Source: Xanthobacter autotrophicus (GTDB taxonomy: Bacteria > Pseudomonadota > Alphaproteobacteria > Rhizobiales > Xanthobacteraceae). Taken from it: DNA of 49,952 nucleotides. The translations under genes were made by a program, and so were the position numbers. Each line of letters begins with the position of its first letter. The stretch's first letter is position 1. The notes beneath the pieces are model-generated. The model was not told where the DNA came from. It made no database searches and was given only the letters and a program-made list of their open reading frames with translations. Where the stretch lies: the NCBI RefSeq assembly GCF_030015065.1, contig NZ_JAIVFN010000018.1, forward strand, positions 1 through 49,952, written 5' to 3'. Positions 1 through 8,445 of the stretch are shown here, piece after piece.

Positions 1-1
1 G

Positions 2-382
2 CCGCCGCCAGTTCCCCGGCCCCAGGCCATCGAGCGGGCCATCGAGCGGCGGGAGGCGCCACCCGTCGGCTTCGGCGCGCCCGCGGCGCCCGGCGCGGCC
101 GGAACGGCAACTCCGGCCGAACCGCAGGCCCAGACGCAACCTGCACCGGCCCCATCCGCGCCGGCTCAGCCTGCCGCATCCCGCCAGGACGCCCGCCCGA
201 CGCCGGAGGCCGCCGCCGAGCGGCATGGGCCGGCGGTGCGCCAGGCGCCGCGCCGGACCGAGCGCGCCCAGCCGGAACCGGCGCCGCGCGTCTTTACCCC
301 CCTGCCGCCGGAGACCAACCTGCCCCCAACCCGCGGCTTCGGCGACCTGCCCCGTCCACCGGGTCTGGTCGGCGCGCAGTAG
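2..382 (+). CDS. C-terminal end of an unidentified Pro/Ala-rich protein (5' truncated)
   Basis: An open frame enters from the left edge in frame 2 and ends at a TAG at 380-382, giving 126 visible residues with no start codon in view. The sequence is rich in Pro, Ala, Arg and Gln, with stretches such as AAPGAAGTATPAEPQAQ, and ends in PRPPGLVGAQ. It has low complexity, no recognisable domain and no membrane segment. It resembles the disordered proline-rich tails of many alphaproteobacterial envelope or division proteins, but I do not recognise the gene. It converges on folA. The frame choice rests on the uninterrupted reading and residue composition; a chance open frame in GC-rich DNA is possible. 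Confidence 0.45.
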   Translation, partial: PPPVPRPQAIERAIERREAPPVGFGAPAAPGAAGTATPAEPQAQTQPAPAPSAPAQPAASRQDARPTPEAAAERHGPAVRQAPRRTERAQPEPAPRVFTPLPPETNLPPTRGFGDLPRPPGLVGAQ

Positions 383-528
383 CCAGGACCCCGAGGGGCA
401 TCCCGCCCACAGGGGCCCCAGCGCGGAGACGGAGCCGGGAGAAGAGCGATGACGCGCGCGAGGGTGCCCACCTCCGCGCGTCCAAAAGCCGGAACGGCGT
501 GTCTGAAACCGGCGCGCGCGGAGCGGCG

Positions 529-1053
529 TCAGGCGGCGGGGCGCACCAGCGTCACGTAGGTGAAAGCCGCCTCATCCTTGTCGCCCTGGATGGGGCCTTC
601 CCGTGCCACCTCACGCCACCCGGCCCGATCGAAGGCTGGGAAATAAACGTCCCCCGGGGGGGCCGCATGCACCTCGGTGAGGTGTAGCGTGCGCGCCAGC
701 GGCAGCGTGTCGTGGAACAGGCGGGCACCGCCGATGACCATGATCTCGTCCGCCCCCATGGCGTCGGCGGCCTCGTCGGCAAGGCGCAGCCCTTCATCGA
801 GGCTCGCGCCCTTCAGCACCCCTTCGGGCACCGTGAAGGCCGGATCGGCGCTGACCACCACGGAGGTGCGCCCCGGCAACGGCCGGCCGATGGACTCATA
901 AGTGCGCCGGCCCATGAGCAGCGGCTTGCCCCAAGTGATGGCGCGGAAGCGCTTGAGGTCCGAGGGCAGGCGCCACGGCAAGCCGCCGTCCGCGCCGATC
1001 ACCCCGTTCTGCGACACCGCGACCACGAGGGCGAGGGGATGGCGGGGCATCAT
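529..1053 (-). CDS. folA: dihydrofolate reductase
   Basis: This 174-residue protein has the usual length for bacterial DHFR, which reduces dihydrofolate to tetrahydrofolate with NADPH in the cytoplasm. The N-terminal strand LALVVAVSQNGVIGADGGLPW carries the Met20-loop Gly-x-Leu-Pro-Trp. PSDLKRF follows with the folate-binding Asp, then the NADPH-binding GRRTYESIGRPLPGR segment and the MVIGGARLF glycine turn. The start could be either of two adjacent ATG codons. It is the last gene of a minus-strand run behind the FAD oxidoreductase (12-nt gap) and may be co-transcribed with it. In other Rhizobiales folA often neighbours thyA or hflKC; neither is seen here. Confidence 0.95.
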   Translation of the reverse strand: MMPRHPLALVVAVSQNGVIGADGGLPWRLPSDLKRFRAITWGKPLLMGRRTYESIGRPLPGRTSVVVSADPAFTVPEGVLKGASLDEGLRLADEAADAMGADEIMVIGGARLFHDTLPLARTLHLTEVHAAPPGDVYFPAFDRAGWREVAREGPIQGDKDEAAFTYVTLVRPAA

Positions 1054-1065
1054 CTGGGGTCTCCA

Positions 1066-2325
1066 TCACGGGGCGCGCCGGAGGGCGGCAAGGGCGGCAT
1101 CGGCGGCGGCGAGGCCGCTGAGATGGGCGCCGTGACAGGTGGAGAAGGCCGCGCGCCCCAACGCCTCCCCGGCAAAGAAGATCCGCCCGTCGAGGGGCTC
1201 ATGCAGCCGCGCACGCAGGGCGGCCCGTCCCGGCAGGGCGCAGGAATAGGCGCCGCCAATATAGGGCATGTCGGCCCAGCGGGTGACCCGGCTGCGCTTC
1301 ACCTTCGCTTTCAGGGCGGAACCGAAGGCCGAACCGAGCACGTCGAGGGCGAAGGTGACAAGCGCCCCCTCCCCGTCCGCCGCGATGGCCTGCGCCTCCG
1401 GCCCCGCCACATGGATCAGCGCCGCCGGCACCCCGCCGGGCCTCAGCAGCACCGACGCCCCGGCACGGGCGGGATGGCCAGGGTCGATGGCATCGACGGC
1501 CGTGCGCTCGGGCACGCCGAACACGTCGTCCTCGAACAGCAGGGCCACCTTCTCCGCGAAGCCGAGCGGCAGGGCCGCAAACGCCTCCGCAAGGTCTGGC
1601 GGCAAGGCAGGAGCGAAGGCGAGCCGGCCGGAGGCCATGACGGCAGTCGAGACCGCGATGATGGCCGCGCGACAGGTGAGCGTGCCCTGCATCGTCTCCA
1701 GCCGCAGGCGCGCGCCGGAACGATCGACGCGGGTCACGGGGCAATCGAGCGTCACCGGCAGGGCGCCAGCCGCCGCCAGCACCAGGGCGCCGTAGCCGTC
1801 GAGCACCGGCCAGTTGTCGTCGGTGTCGTGATAGGAGGCGAAATCGACGGTGGAGATGGCATCCGGCCCCGCCGCCGACATCAGTTCCAGCCAATGGCGG
1901 GCCAACGGACCGAAACGGCCCGGCGGCGCCATGGCCGCGGAGGCGGCCGTGTCCCGGCCCGCGAGGCCGGCGGCAATGACCGCTTCAAAGACCGCATCGA
2001 CCTCGGCATCCGCCTCGGCCCGTTCCGCGGTGGTGGCGAAGCGGGTGCCGAGGTGCAGCAGTCGCGGATTGGGATTGTTCGCCCCCACCCGGAAGCCCAG
2101 CCGCGCGGCCAGCGCGGTGAAGGGATTGGCCCGCGCGTCATGGAGCCAGTGGCAGCCGAGGTCGAACGGCACGCCGAGGGTGGTGAAATCGGTCGCCGCG
2201 CGTCCGCCGGGACTGGAGGCCGCCTCGATGATGCGGAAGGCAATGCCGGCGGCGCGCAGCCGCGTGCCGGCGGCGAGGCCGGCGGCGCCGGCCCCGATCA
2301 CCACCACGTCGGTCTCGGCGGTCAC
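1066..2325 (-). CDS. NAD(P)/FAD-dependent oxidoreductase, amine-oxidase family
   Basis: This 419-residue protein starts with GTG. The N-terminus VVVIGAGAAGLAAGTRL is a Rossmann GxGxxG dinucleotide-binding motif, followed by the FAD ribose-binding glutamate and GGRA of the amine-oxidase/protoporphyrinogen-oxidase family. The C-terminal IFFAGEALG segment matches the second FAD-contacting motif of that family. No signal peptide or membrane segment is seen. The substrate cannot be predicted. It lies 21 nt after sspB and 12 nt before folA on the same strand, so the three are probably co-transcribed, but no functional link is evident. Confidence 0.85.
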   Translation of the reverse strand: MTAETDVVVIGAGAAGLAAGTRLRAAGIAFRIIEAASSPGGRAATDFTTLGVPFDLGCHWLHDARANPFTALAARLGFRVGANNPNPRLLHLGTRFATTAERAEADAEVDAVFEAVIAAGLAGRDTAASAAMAPPGRFGPLARHWLELMSAAGPDAISTVDFASYHDTDDNWPVLDGYGALVLAAAGALPVTLDCPVTRVDRSGARLRLETMQGTLTCRAAIIAVSTAVMASGRLAFAPALPPDLAEAFAALPLGFAEKVALLFEDDVFGVPERTAVDAIDPGHPARAGASVLLRPGGVPAALIHVAGPEAQAIAADGEGALVTFALDVLGSAFGSALKAKVKRSRVTRWADMPYIGGAYSCALPGRAALRARLHEPLDGRIFFAGEALGRAAFSTCHGAHLSGLAAADAALAALRRAP

Positions 2326-2346
2326 GACTGCCGTCCGGGGGGTCGC

Positions 2347-2925
2347 CTATTTCTTGTTGCGGAAAACGTCGAGCTGCACCACCTGGGCGCCACCCGCAGG
2401 CCGTTCGCCGGCCTCCTGACCGGCTGCGGCGGTCTCGGTATCGGGTGCGGCGCTCGCCAGCGCCGGCTCGGAGGCGGCCCCCCGCGACGGCTTCACCGGC
2501 GCAGGCGCGTTGGCCGAGCGGGGCGCGTCCAGCGGCGCATCCTCGGTCTCCTCCGCCTCGCTCTCGTTGGCGGCGAGCTCGAACTGGAGGCCGAACTTCA
2601 CGGAGGGGTCGAAGAAGCCCTTGAGCGCGGAGAAGGGCACCAGCAGCCGCTCGGGAATGCCGCCGAACGACAGCCCCACCTCGAAGGTGGTGTCGGTGAC
2701 GATGAGATCCCAGAACTGGTGCTGGAGAACGATGGTCATCTCCTCGGGATATTTCTCGCGCATGCGCTGCGAGAGGCGGACGCCCGGCGCGCGGGTGTCG
2801 AAGGAGATGTAGAAATGGTGCTCGCCCGGCAGGCCGGTCTTGGCCACATCCAGGAGCACACGGCGCACCACGGAGCGCAGAGCCTCCTGGGCGAGAAGAT
2901 CGTAGCGGATGTGATCGACCGACAT
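2347..2925 (-). CDS. sspB: SspB-family ClpXP adaptor (stringent starvation protein B)
   Basis: This 192-residue protein has the SspB fold region at about residues 5-125 (HFYISFDT, YPEEMTIVLQHQFWDL, FGGIPERLLVPFSAL) and a low-complexity Ala/Pro/Glu tail ending in VVQLDVFRNKK. In the SspB family the compact domain binds the tmRNA-encoded degradation tag, and a flexible tail ending in a short hydrophobic/basic motif docks on the ClpX zinc domain. The closing VVQLDVFRNKK fits that XB-motif arrangement. The alphaproteobacterial type is longer than the E. coli protein. The gene lies immediately downstream of ssrA on the same strand, a telling arrangement because SspB's ligand is the ssrA tag. Confidence 0.9.
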   Translation of the reverse strand: MSVDHIRYDLLAQEALRSVVRRVLLDVAKTGLPGEHHFYISFDTRAPGVRLSQRMREKYPEEMTIVLQHQFWDLIVTDTTFEVGLSFGGIPERLLVPFSALKGFFDPSVKFGLQFELAANESEAEETEDAPLDAPRSANAPAPVKPSRGAASEPALASAAPDTETAAAGQEAGERPAGGAQVVQLDVFRNKK

Positions 2926-3035
2926 GAGCCCGCAGCACTTCCCCGTCCGGCCCCATGATCCTGAAGGCTCCGGGCACCTTCCGGGGGGCCATACGGGCGC
3001 GCCGTATCCGGACGGTCTGGCTATGGAGCTTCAAA

Positions 3036-3066
3036 CCTTCCCTCTTCCGGCCGGATGGAAGGGAAG
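3036..3066 (-). terminator. possible terminator after ssrA
   Basis: On the minus strand, just past the last ssrA hairpin, CTTCCCTTCC can pair with GGAA plus GGGAAG around an ATCCGGCC loop with a 2-nt bulge. Only a short TTT follows. It may end ssrA transcription before sspB, or be a processing hairpin. The tail is weak, so confidence is low. Confidence 0.35.
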
Positions 3067-3067
3067 T

Positions 3068-3391
3068 GGAGGCTTCTGTTGCCAGGTGCCTCCGAACCCC
3101 GCCTAGCCAGTGCTACCCGGTAGGACTTTGATTTCGATCGTCAAACCGCTCACGCGGCCTGAGCAACCGGAGCATAGTTGTCATTCGCAACTATCAGTTC
3201 GGCCCGATGACGGCGGAACCATGCCGAGCGAAAGTATGCCCTTTACACCCTCGTCGATCCTATTTCGCCCCCGCCGGAGCCCGCCACCCTGTAAGGGGAA
3301 GTTGGGCTCTGGTGGAGGCGCCGGGTACCGCCCCCGGGTCCGAAAGGCTTATTCCGACACCCATTTATCGCCATATCCGGCTTGCGCCGGC
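3068..3391 (-). ncRNA. ssrA: tmRNA, permuted two-piece form
   Basis: tmRNA rescues stalled ribosomes and adds a degradation tag. On the minus strand the resume region ATAGTTGCGAATGAC (compare E. coli ATAGTCGCAAACGAC) opens a short frame at 3188-3150 encoding ANDNYAPVAQAA then TGA. The coding piece starts at 3272 with GGGGGCG. The acceptor piece lies upstream, as in alphaproteobacterial permuted genes, and ends CGCCTCC-ACCA at 3310. These two form a 7-bp acceptor stem with the G3-U70 wobble that alanyl-tRNA synthetase recognises. A 5-bp T-stem CCGGG/CCCGG with a 7-nt loop directly precedes it. About 37 nt between the pieces (3273-3309) should be removed. A possible -10 TATATT lies at 3403-3398. 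The outer ends are approximate; the 3' end is set at the GGAGGC/GCCTCC hairpin (3093-3068). Confidence 0.93.
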
Positions 3392-3478
3392 ATCCCGAAT
3401 ATAGGCGTCGCCTGCCGACGATGAAAGGGGCGCGCGCCATAAAGTCCGCCGCCATCCCCGGCCCTTTGTCGCGGAACT

Positions 3479-4120
3479 TCACCCCTTGGCGCAGTGGCAG
3501 CCGGCGAGGTGATCGTCCACCAGTCCGCAGGCCTGCATGGCGGCATAGACGATGGTGGGCCCGACGAACTTGAAGCCCATTCCCTTCAGACGCTTGGACA
3601 AGGCGCGGGACTCGGCGGTCTCCGCCGGCACGTCGGCGATGCGGCGCGGCCGGTTCACCCGCGTCTCGCCGTCCACCGCCTCCCACAGGAGGTCGGAAAA
3701 GGCGATGCCCTTGTCCTGAAGGTCGAGATAGGCGCGGGCGGAGGCCACCGCCCCCTCCACCTTGGCCCGGTTGCGCACGATGCCCGCGTCAGCCATGAGC
3801 GCCTCGACCTTGGCGGCATCGTAGCGGGCCATCTTCTCCGGATCGAAGCCGTCGAAGGCGCGGCGGAAATTCTCCCGCTTGCGCAGGATGGTGATCCAGG
3901 AGAGGCCGGCCTGGAAGCCGTCCAGCAGCAGCTTCTCGAACAAGGCGCGGCTGTCGCGCTCGGGCACGCCCCATTCGTCGTCGTGATAGGCCATGTAGAA
4001 CGGGTCGGTCCCGCACCAGAAGCAGCGCGCCCGCCCGTCCCCATGCTGGAGCAGCGGGGCGCGCTCGGACTTCGCCACCGGCGCGGTCTTGCTCGCGTCT
4101 TCCGCCTTTGGCCCTGCCAC
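3479..4120 (-). CDS. tag: DNA-3-methyladenine glycosylase I
   Basis: This enzyme excises 3-methyladenine from alkylated DNA in base-excision repair. The protein carries the Tag signature CFWCGTDPFYMAYHDDEWG near its N-terminus, GFQAGLSWITILRKRENFR (helix-hairpin region) and a C-terminal HLAGCHC. The N-terminal Cys/His and the C-terminal HxxxC form the zinc site of the family. I chose the GTG at 4120, two bases after the ygfZ stop, giving 213 residues. An upstream ATG at 4192 would overlap ygfZ by 70 nt and add an unconserved leader. It probably forms a unit with ygfZ. The gene symbol has no relation to the tmRNA peptide tag encoded next door. Confidence 0.92.
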   Translation of the reverse strand: MAGPKAEDASKTAPVAKSERAPLLQHGDGRARCFWCGTDPFYMAYHDDEWGVPERDSRALFEKLLLDGFQAGLSWITILRKRENFRRAFDGFDPEKMARYDAAKVEALMADAGIVRNRAKVEGAVASARAYLDLQDKGIAFSDLLWEAVDGETRVNRPRRIADVPAETAESRALSKRLKGMGFKFVGPTIVYAAMQACGLVDDHLAGCHCAKG

Positions 4121-4122
4121 CC

Positions 4123-5001
4123 TCAGCTTCCCTTGAACTTGCGGTCGAGCTCGCTCACCTTTTTCTCCCATTCCATGGAGAAGCCGGCCCATTCGGGGCG
4201 GCGCAGCTCCACCGGAACCTCCCCGGCGAGGAGCGGCACGCCATCCGCCTTGGCGTCGGTGGCGCGGTCGAGGCGCACCGTGGCGATACCCCGCCCGTCC
4301 GTCACCGACAGGACCTGCCCGACGCTCTTGTCGCCGGCCATGATCTCCTGCCCGGTGGCGAGCGGGCTGTCGAACAGCACCTCCACCAGCCGGTTGCGGG
4401 GGGTGGAGCGGTGTTCCATGCGGCTCACCACCTCCTGCCCCACATAACAGCCCTTCTTGAAATCCACCCCGCCCAGCTGGTCCATGTCGGCCTCGTGGGG
4501 GAAGGTGTCGCCATAGATGAAGTCCGGGCCGCCCTTGGGAATGCCGAGGGCGATGCGGTGCGCCTCATAGGGCGCCGCGTCGGACGACAGGGCTTGCGCC
4601 GCCGCCAGCGGCAGCACCAGCCGCTGGCCCAGGGCGGCGAAGCGCGGATCGGCATAGAGCGCGCCCTCGGGCACCTCCCCCGCATCGCCGAACACGGCGG
4701 CGACGGCGAGGTCGTCGGCCTTCTCGAATGTGACCTTGGCCCGCAGGCGGTGGAAGATGAGACGCTTCAGCAGGTCCTCGGCCCGCTCGGAGGGGACGTC
4801 GAACAGGAAGACATCCTCGCCCTCGGAATAGAACAGGAAGTCGGAGATGATCTTGCCCTGGGGGGTCAGCAGCGCGCCGTAGCGCGAGTCGCCCTTCGCC
4901 ATGGTCTGCACGTTGCAGGTGATCACGCCATGGAGAAACTTGGAGGCTTCCGGGCCGGTGGCACGAATGAGCACACGATCGGTCAAATGAATGACGGGCA
5001 T
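4123..5001 (-). CDS. ygfZ: YgfZ/GcvT-like folate-binding protein (Fe-S cluster maintenance)
   Basis: This 292-residue protein belongs to the folate-binding YgfZ family, related to the glycine-cleavage T protein and needed for full activity of some Fe-S enzymes, including MiaB in E. coli. The family's invariant Cys motif is present as KKGCYVGQEVVSRM, with the N-terminal FLHGVITCNV segment typical of the fold. The start chosen is ATG 5001 (MPVIHLTD), preceded by AAGGA at about 10 nt. The frame stays open for another 67 codons upstream but runs into the pyrC promoter region and is not conserved-looking. It diverges from pyrC across 77 bp and is followed within 2 nt by the tag gene. Confidence 0.92.
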   Translation of the reverse strand: MPVIHLTDRVLIRATGPEASKFLHGVITCNVQTMAKGDSRYGALLTPQGKIISDFLFYSEGEDVFLFDVPSERAEDLLKRLIFHRLRAKVTFEKADDLAVAAVFGDAGEVPEGALYADPRFAALGQRLVLPLAAAQALSSDAAPYEAHRIALGIPKGGPDFIYGDTFPHEADMDQLGGVDFKKGCYVGQEVVSRMEHRSTPRNRLVEVLFDSPLATGQEIMAGDKSVGQVLSVTDGRGIATVRLDRATDAKADGVPLLAGEVPVELRRPEWAGFSMEWEKKVSELDRKFKGS

Positions 5002-5078
5002 GGGGGCCGTCCTTGTCAGAAAAATAAAAACCAGATTTAAGGCCGCTTGCCTGTCCCCATCAAGAGCGAGCCTGTCCG

Positions 5079-6419
5079 ATGCCCGTGACTTTCGATCTGC
5101 TGCTGAAGGGCGGCGCGGTCGCGACCCCCGCCGGCATTGCCGTTGCGGACATCGGGGTGACAGGCGGACGCATCCGCGCCATCGGCGCCCTCGGCAGCGC
5201 AAGCGCGGGCGAGGTGGTGGACGCCACGGGCCTCCACATCCTGCCCGGCGTCATCGACACCCAGGTGCATTTCCGCGAGCCGGGGCTGGAGCAGAAGGAA
5301 GATCTTCAGACCGGGTCGCTCGCCGCCGTCATGGGCGGGGTGACGGGCGTGTTCGAGATGCCGAACACCATTCCCCAGACCACCTCCGTCTCCGCGCTGG
5401 AGGACAAGATCGCGCGCGGGACCAACCGCATGCACTGCGATTTCGCCTTCTATGTGGGCGGCACCCACGACAACGTGAAGGACCTGCCCGAGCTGGAGCG
5501 CCTGCCGGGGGCCGCCGGCGTCAAGGTGTTCATCGGCTCGTCCACCGGCTCCCTGCTGGTGCCAGACGATGACGGGGTGCGCAACATCCTCAAGGTCATC
5601 CGCCGCCGCGCCGCCTTCCATTGCGAGGACGAGCCGCGCCTCCAGGAGCGCAAGAGCCTGCGCGTGCCCGGCGACGCCTCCTCGCACCCGGTGTGGCGCG
5701 ACGAGATCGCGGCCCTCACCGCCACCCGCCGCCTCGTCAATCTCGCCCGCGAGACCGGGGCGCGGGTGCACGTGCTGCACGTGACCTCGGCGGAGGAGAT
5801 GGACTTCCTGGCCGACGCCCGCGACGTGGCCTCGGTGGAGGTGACGCCCCATCACCTCACCATGGCCGGACCCGAATGCTACGAGCGGCTCGGCACGCTG
5901 GTGCAGATGAACCCGCCGGTGCGCGACGCCCGCCACCGCGATGCCCTGTGGGCGGCGCTTGAGAGCGGCGTGGTGGACGTGCTCGGCTCCGACCATGCCC
6001 CCCACACGCTGGAAGAAAAGGCCAAGCCCTACCCCGAAAGCCCCTCGGGCATGACCGGGGTGCAGACGCTGGTGCCGCTGATGCTGGACCACGTGGCCGC
6101 CGGACGCCTGACGCTGGAACGCTTCGTGGACCTCTCCAGCGCCGGGCCCGCCCGGCTGTTCGGCATCGCCCGCAAGGGACGCATCGTGGTGGGCTATGAC
6201 GCCGACTTCACGGTGGTGGACCTGAAGCGCCGCGCCACCATCACGGCGGGCTGGATCGCCTCGCGCTCCAAATGGACGCCCTATGACGGCAAGGAGGTCA
6301 CCGGCTGGCCCGTGGGGACCTTCGTGCGCGGGCGCAAGGTGATGTGGGAGGGCGAGCTCACCGGCCCCGCCTCTGGCGCGCCCATCGGCTTCCTGGAGAC
6401 GCTGCAGCCGCAGGGCTGA
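5079..6419 (+). CDS. pyrC: dihydroorotase
   Basis: This 446-residue amidohydrolase cyclises carbamoyl aspartate to dihydroorotate in pyrimidine synthesis. The metal-binding motif appears as GVIDTQVHFREPG (HxR). KVFIGSSTGSLL, AAFHCEDE, HVLHVTSAEE and VTPHHL supply further metal and substrate positions, and GSDHAPHT is the C-terminal metal Asp region. The length and the VTPHH and SDHAPH motifs fit class I dihydroorotase better than allantoinase, although the two families are related. pyrB, often adjacent, is not in view. A strong terminator follows 33 nt after the stop. Confidence 0.92.
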   Translation: MPVTFDLLLKGGAVATPAGIAVADIGVTGGRIRAIGALGSASAGEVVDATGLHILPGVIDTQVHFREPGLEQKEDLQTGSLAAVMGGVTGVFEMPNTIPQTTSVSALEDKIARGTNRMHCDFAFYVGGTHDNVKDLPELERLPGAAGVKVFIGSSTGSLLVPDDDGVRNILKVIRRRAAFHCEDEPRLQERKSLRVPGDASSHPVWRDEIAALTATRRLVNLARETGARVHVLHVTSAEEMDFLADARDVASVEVTPHHLTMAGPECYERLGTLVQMNPPVRDARHRDALWAALESGVVDVLGSDHAPHTLEEKAKPYPESPSGMTGVQTLVPLMLDHVAAGRLTLERFVDLSSAGPARLFGIARKGRIVVGYDADFTVVDLKRRATITAGWIASRSKWTPYDGKEVTGWPVGTFVRGRKVMWEGELTGPASGAPIGFLETLQPQG

Positions 6420-6452
6420 GCCAAGGTGCTCCCCAAGCGGGCTTTGAACGAA

Positions 6453-6484
6453 AGAGGGCGCGCCACCGGCGCGCCCTTTCTTTT
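6453..6484 (+). terminator. intrinsic terminator of pyrC
   Basis: A perfect 9-bp stem GGGCGCGCC/GGCGCGCCC (6456-6464 and 6468-6476) with a 3-nt ACC loop is followed by TTTCTTTT. The A-rich left flank (AAAGA) could let it also work on the minus strand for the convergent DUF2093 gene. Confidence 0.9.
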
Positions 6485-6508
6485 CAACGGCAGGATTTCC
6501 GTGGGGCG

Positions 6509-6730
6509 TCAGCCGGCCGGACGCTCCTTGACGCGGGTCAGCACCGCCTCGGGACCGGCATAGGCCTCCTGCAGGTCCACGCTCCAGTAGCGCAGTTCGT
6601 CCAGCGGAATGGCCTGCCCGGTCACGGCGCAGCGCACGAAGCTGCCCGGCCGGAGAATGCGGAACTCGCCGTCGAGGTAGCGGACCTCCGCCTCGCCATG
6701 GGGCTCGGGGAAGCGTTCGAATCTGTTCAT
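6509..6730 (-). CDS. DUF2093 domain-containing protein
   Basis: This small protein has 73 residues from ATG 6730 (MNRFERFPEP). YLDGEFRILRPGSFVRCAVTG, then IPLDELRYWSVDLQEAY, is the full DUF2093 family pattern, a short conserved alphaproteobacterial protein of unknown function. An upstream in-frame ATG at 6742 with AGGA only 2 nt away is an alternative start. Other members I recall start at MNRF. It is the gene after xseA on the minus strand, separated by about 73 nt containing a CGCCCC/GGGGCG hairpin, so it may be co-transcribed with xseA. Confidence 0.85.
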   Translation of the reverse strand: MNRFERFPEPHGEAEVRYLDGEFRILRPGSFVRCAVTGQAIPLDELRYWSVDLQEAYAGPEAVLTRVKERPAG

Positions 6731-6803
6731 CACCGCCGTCATCGTCCTGAAAGAAGAACTTTTAACATAGCCATTCGCCCCGCGGCGCGAAAGGGGCGCC
6801 GGC

Positions 6804-8258
6804 TCACGGGTCGAACAGGGTCGGCCCTTCCACCTTGGGCGGCTTCCTGGACCTGGCCGGGCGCGGCCGCGCGGGCATCGGCGCCGTTCCAGCCGGCACC
6901 GCCTCTCCCGTGACCGCCGCCACGTGCCCGTCGGCGAACTGAAGGTCCAGCGCCGTGCCCGGCCCGATGCCGGCGGCAAGGTGCACCGGCTGGCCCTGGG
7001 CATCGCGCACCAGCGCGAAGCCGCGACGGAGCACCCCCTTGAAGGACAGGGCGTCCAGCAGCTGGCCCGCCGATTTCAGCCGCGCCGCCCGCTGCTCGCG
7101 CGCGACGGTGAAAGCGCGCACCAGCCGGCCTTCCAGCGTCTCCAGCCGGTCGCCGGCGCGTTCCAGGCGCAGCTTCAGCGCCTCCGGCGACAGCCGCGCG
7201 CGGGCCGCGACGAGGCGCAGGCGATGGGCGGCGGCGTTGGCCCTCAGCGCCCGCGGCAGGCGCTCGCTCGCGGCATCGAGCCGTTGCCGGGGCACGGAAA
7301 GCAGGTTCTCCGCGCCGGGCAGAAGGCGGGACAGCGCGCGCAGGTCCGCCCGCCGGCGCTCCAGAAGGCGCACCGGGGCGGCGACGAGCCGTCCGCCCAG
7401 GTCCTCCACCGCCGCGATCAGCTCGGAGCGCACCGGCACCACCATCTCGGCGGCGGCGGTGGGGGTGGGCGCGCGCACGTCGGCGGCGAAGTCGATGAGG
7501 GTCACATCGGTCTCGTGGCCCACGGCGGCGACCAGCGGGATGGCGCTTTCGGCCGCCGCCCGCACCACCTCTTCATCGGAAAAGCCCAAGAGGTCTTCCA
7601 GCGCGCCGCCGCCGCGCGCCACCACGATCACGTCCGGGCGCGGGATGGCGCCGCCCTGCGGCAAGGCGTTGAAGCCGCGGATGGCCGCCGCCACCTCCGC
7701 CGCCGAGGTCTCGCCCTGCACCCGCACCGGCCACACCAGCACCCGGCGCGGGAAGCGGTCGGAGAGGCGGTGGAGAATGTCGCGGATGACCGCACCCGTG
7801 GGTGAGGTGACCACCCCGATCACCTGCGGCAGGAACGGCAGCGCAACCTTGCGCGCCGGATCGAACAGGCCCTCGGCCGCGAGGCGGCGCTTGCGCTCCT
7901 CCAGCATGGCCATGATGGCGCCGGCGCCGGCGAATTCCAGCGCTTCGATGACGATCTGGTAGCCCGACTTGCCCGGATAGGTGGTGAGGCGGCCGATGGC
8001 CACCACCTCCAGCCCCTCCTCGGGCTTCAGGCGCAGGCGCTGGAAGGTGCCCTTCCAGATCACCGCGTCCAGCCGGGCTCCGGCATCCTTCAGGCTGAAA
8101 TAAGCGTGGCCCGAGCCGTGCGGCCCGCGATAGCCGGAGATCTCCCCGCGTACCCGCACGTGGCCATACGCGTCCTCAACCGTGCGCCGGAGCGCGGCAG
8201 AGAGCTCGGAAACGCTCCATTCCGGGGCATTGGCGCGGGGTTCGGCGATATCCACCAT
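6804..8258 (-). CDS. xseA: exodeoxyribonuclease VII large subunit
   Basis: The 484-residue large subunit of exonuclease VII, with XseB, degrades single-stranded DNA from either end. The N-terminal OB-fold is clear ([25 protein letters not shown]). The catalytic core carries [29 protein letters not shown], and [26 protein letters not shown], all hallmark motifs of the family. A long Arg/Leu/Ala-rich helical region follows (about residues 270-400), and the tail is rich in Pro and Arg and ends GPTLFDP. xseB is not adjacent. It diverges from purD across 187 bp. Confidence 0.96.
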   Translation of the reverse strand: MVDIAEPRANAPEWSVSELSAALRRTVEDAYGHVRVRGEISGYRGPHGSGHAYFSLKDAGARLDAVIWKGTFQRLRLKPEEGLEVVAIGRLTTYPGKSGYQIVIEALEFAGAGAIMAMLEERKRRLAAEGLFDPARKVALPFLPQVIGVVTSPTGAVIRDILHRLSDRFPRRVLVWPVRVQGETSAAEVAAAIRGFNALPQGGAIPRPDVIVVARGGGALEDLLGFSDEEVVRAAAESAIPLVAAVGHETDVTLIDFAADVRAPTPTAAAEMVVPVRSELIAAVEDLGGRLVAAPVRLLERRRADLRALSRLLPGAENLLSVPRQRLDAASERLPRALRANAAAHRLRLVAARARLSPEALKLRLERAGDRLETLEGRLVRAFTVAREQRAARLKSAGQLLDALSFKGVLRRGFALVRDAQGQPVHLAAGIGPGTALDLQFADGHVAAVTGEAVPAGTAPMPARPRPARSRKPPKVEGPTLFDP

Positions 8259-8445
8259 CGAATCACAGTCATCGCTTGGTTAAGAAATAAGCATAGCGGG
8301 ACATGCCCCCATGCGGCGAGCGCAGAGCCGTGCCTCTTGTTTGCGCGCCCCCGAGCCGATAGGCGATTGTGACAGGAGACACTCGCGAGAGACGCTGCGA
8401 CGACGCGTGCGAGCGAGCCCTGGGGCAACGGACGGGGGAGGCCGT

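Noticed and set aside
449-559. 36-codon plus-strand frame with an SD-like GGGAGA upstream
   Set aside because: Overlaps the folA 3' end and encodes an Arg/Ala-rich sequence without a pattern; SD alone is not enough.
712-2958. 748-codon plus-strand open frame opposite folA, the FAD oxidoreductase and sspB
   Set aside because: It is antisense to three genes with clear family motifs; its translation is Gly/Arg/His-rich low complexity, typical of the mirror frame of GC-rich codons.
6742-6803. 11-codon leader-like frame before the DUF2093 gene
   Set aside because: Overlaps the possible start region, but has no SD and no regulatory codon pattern.
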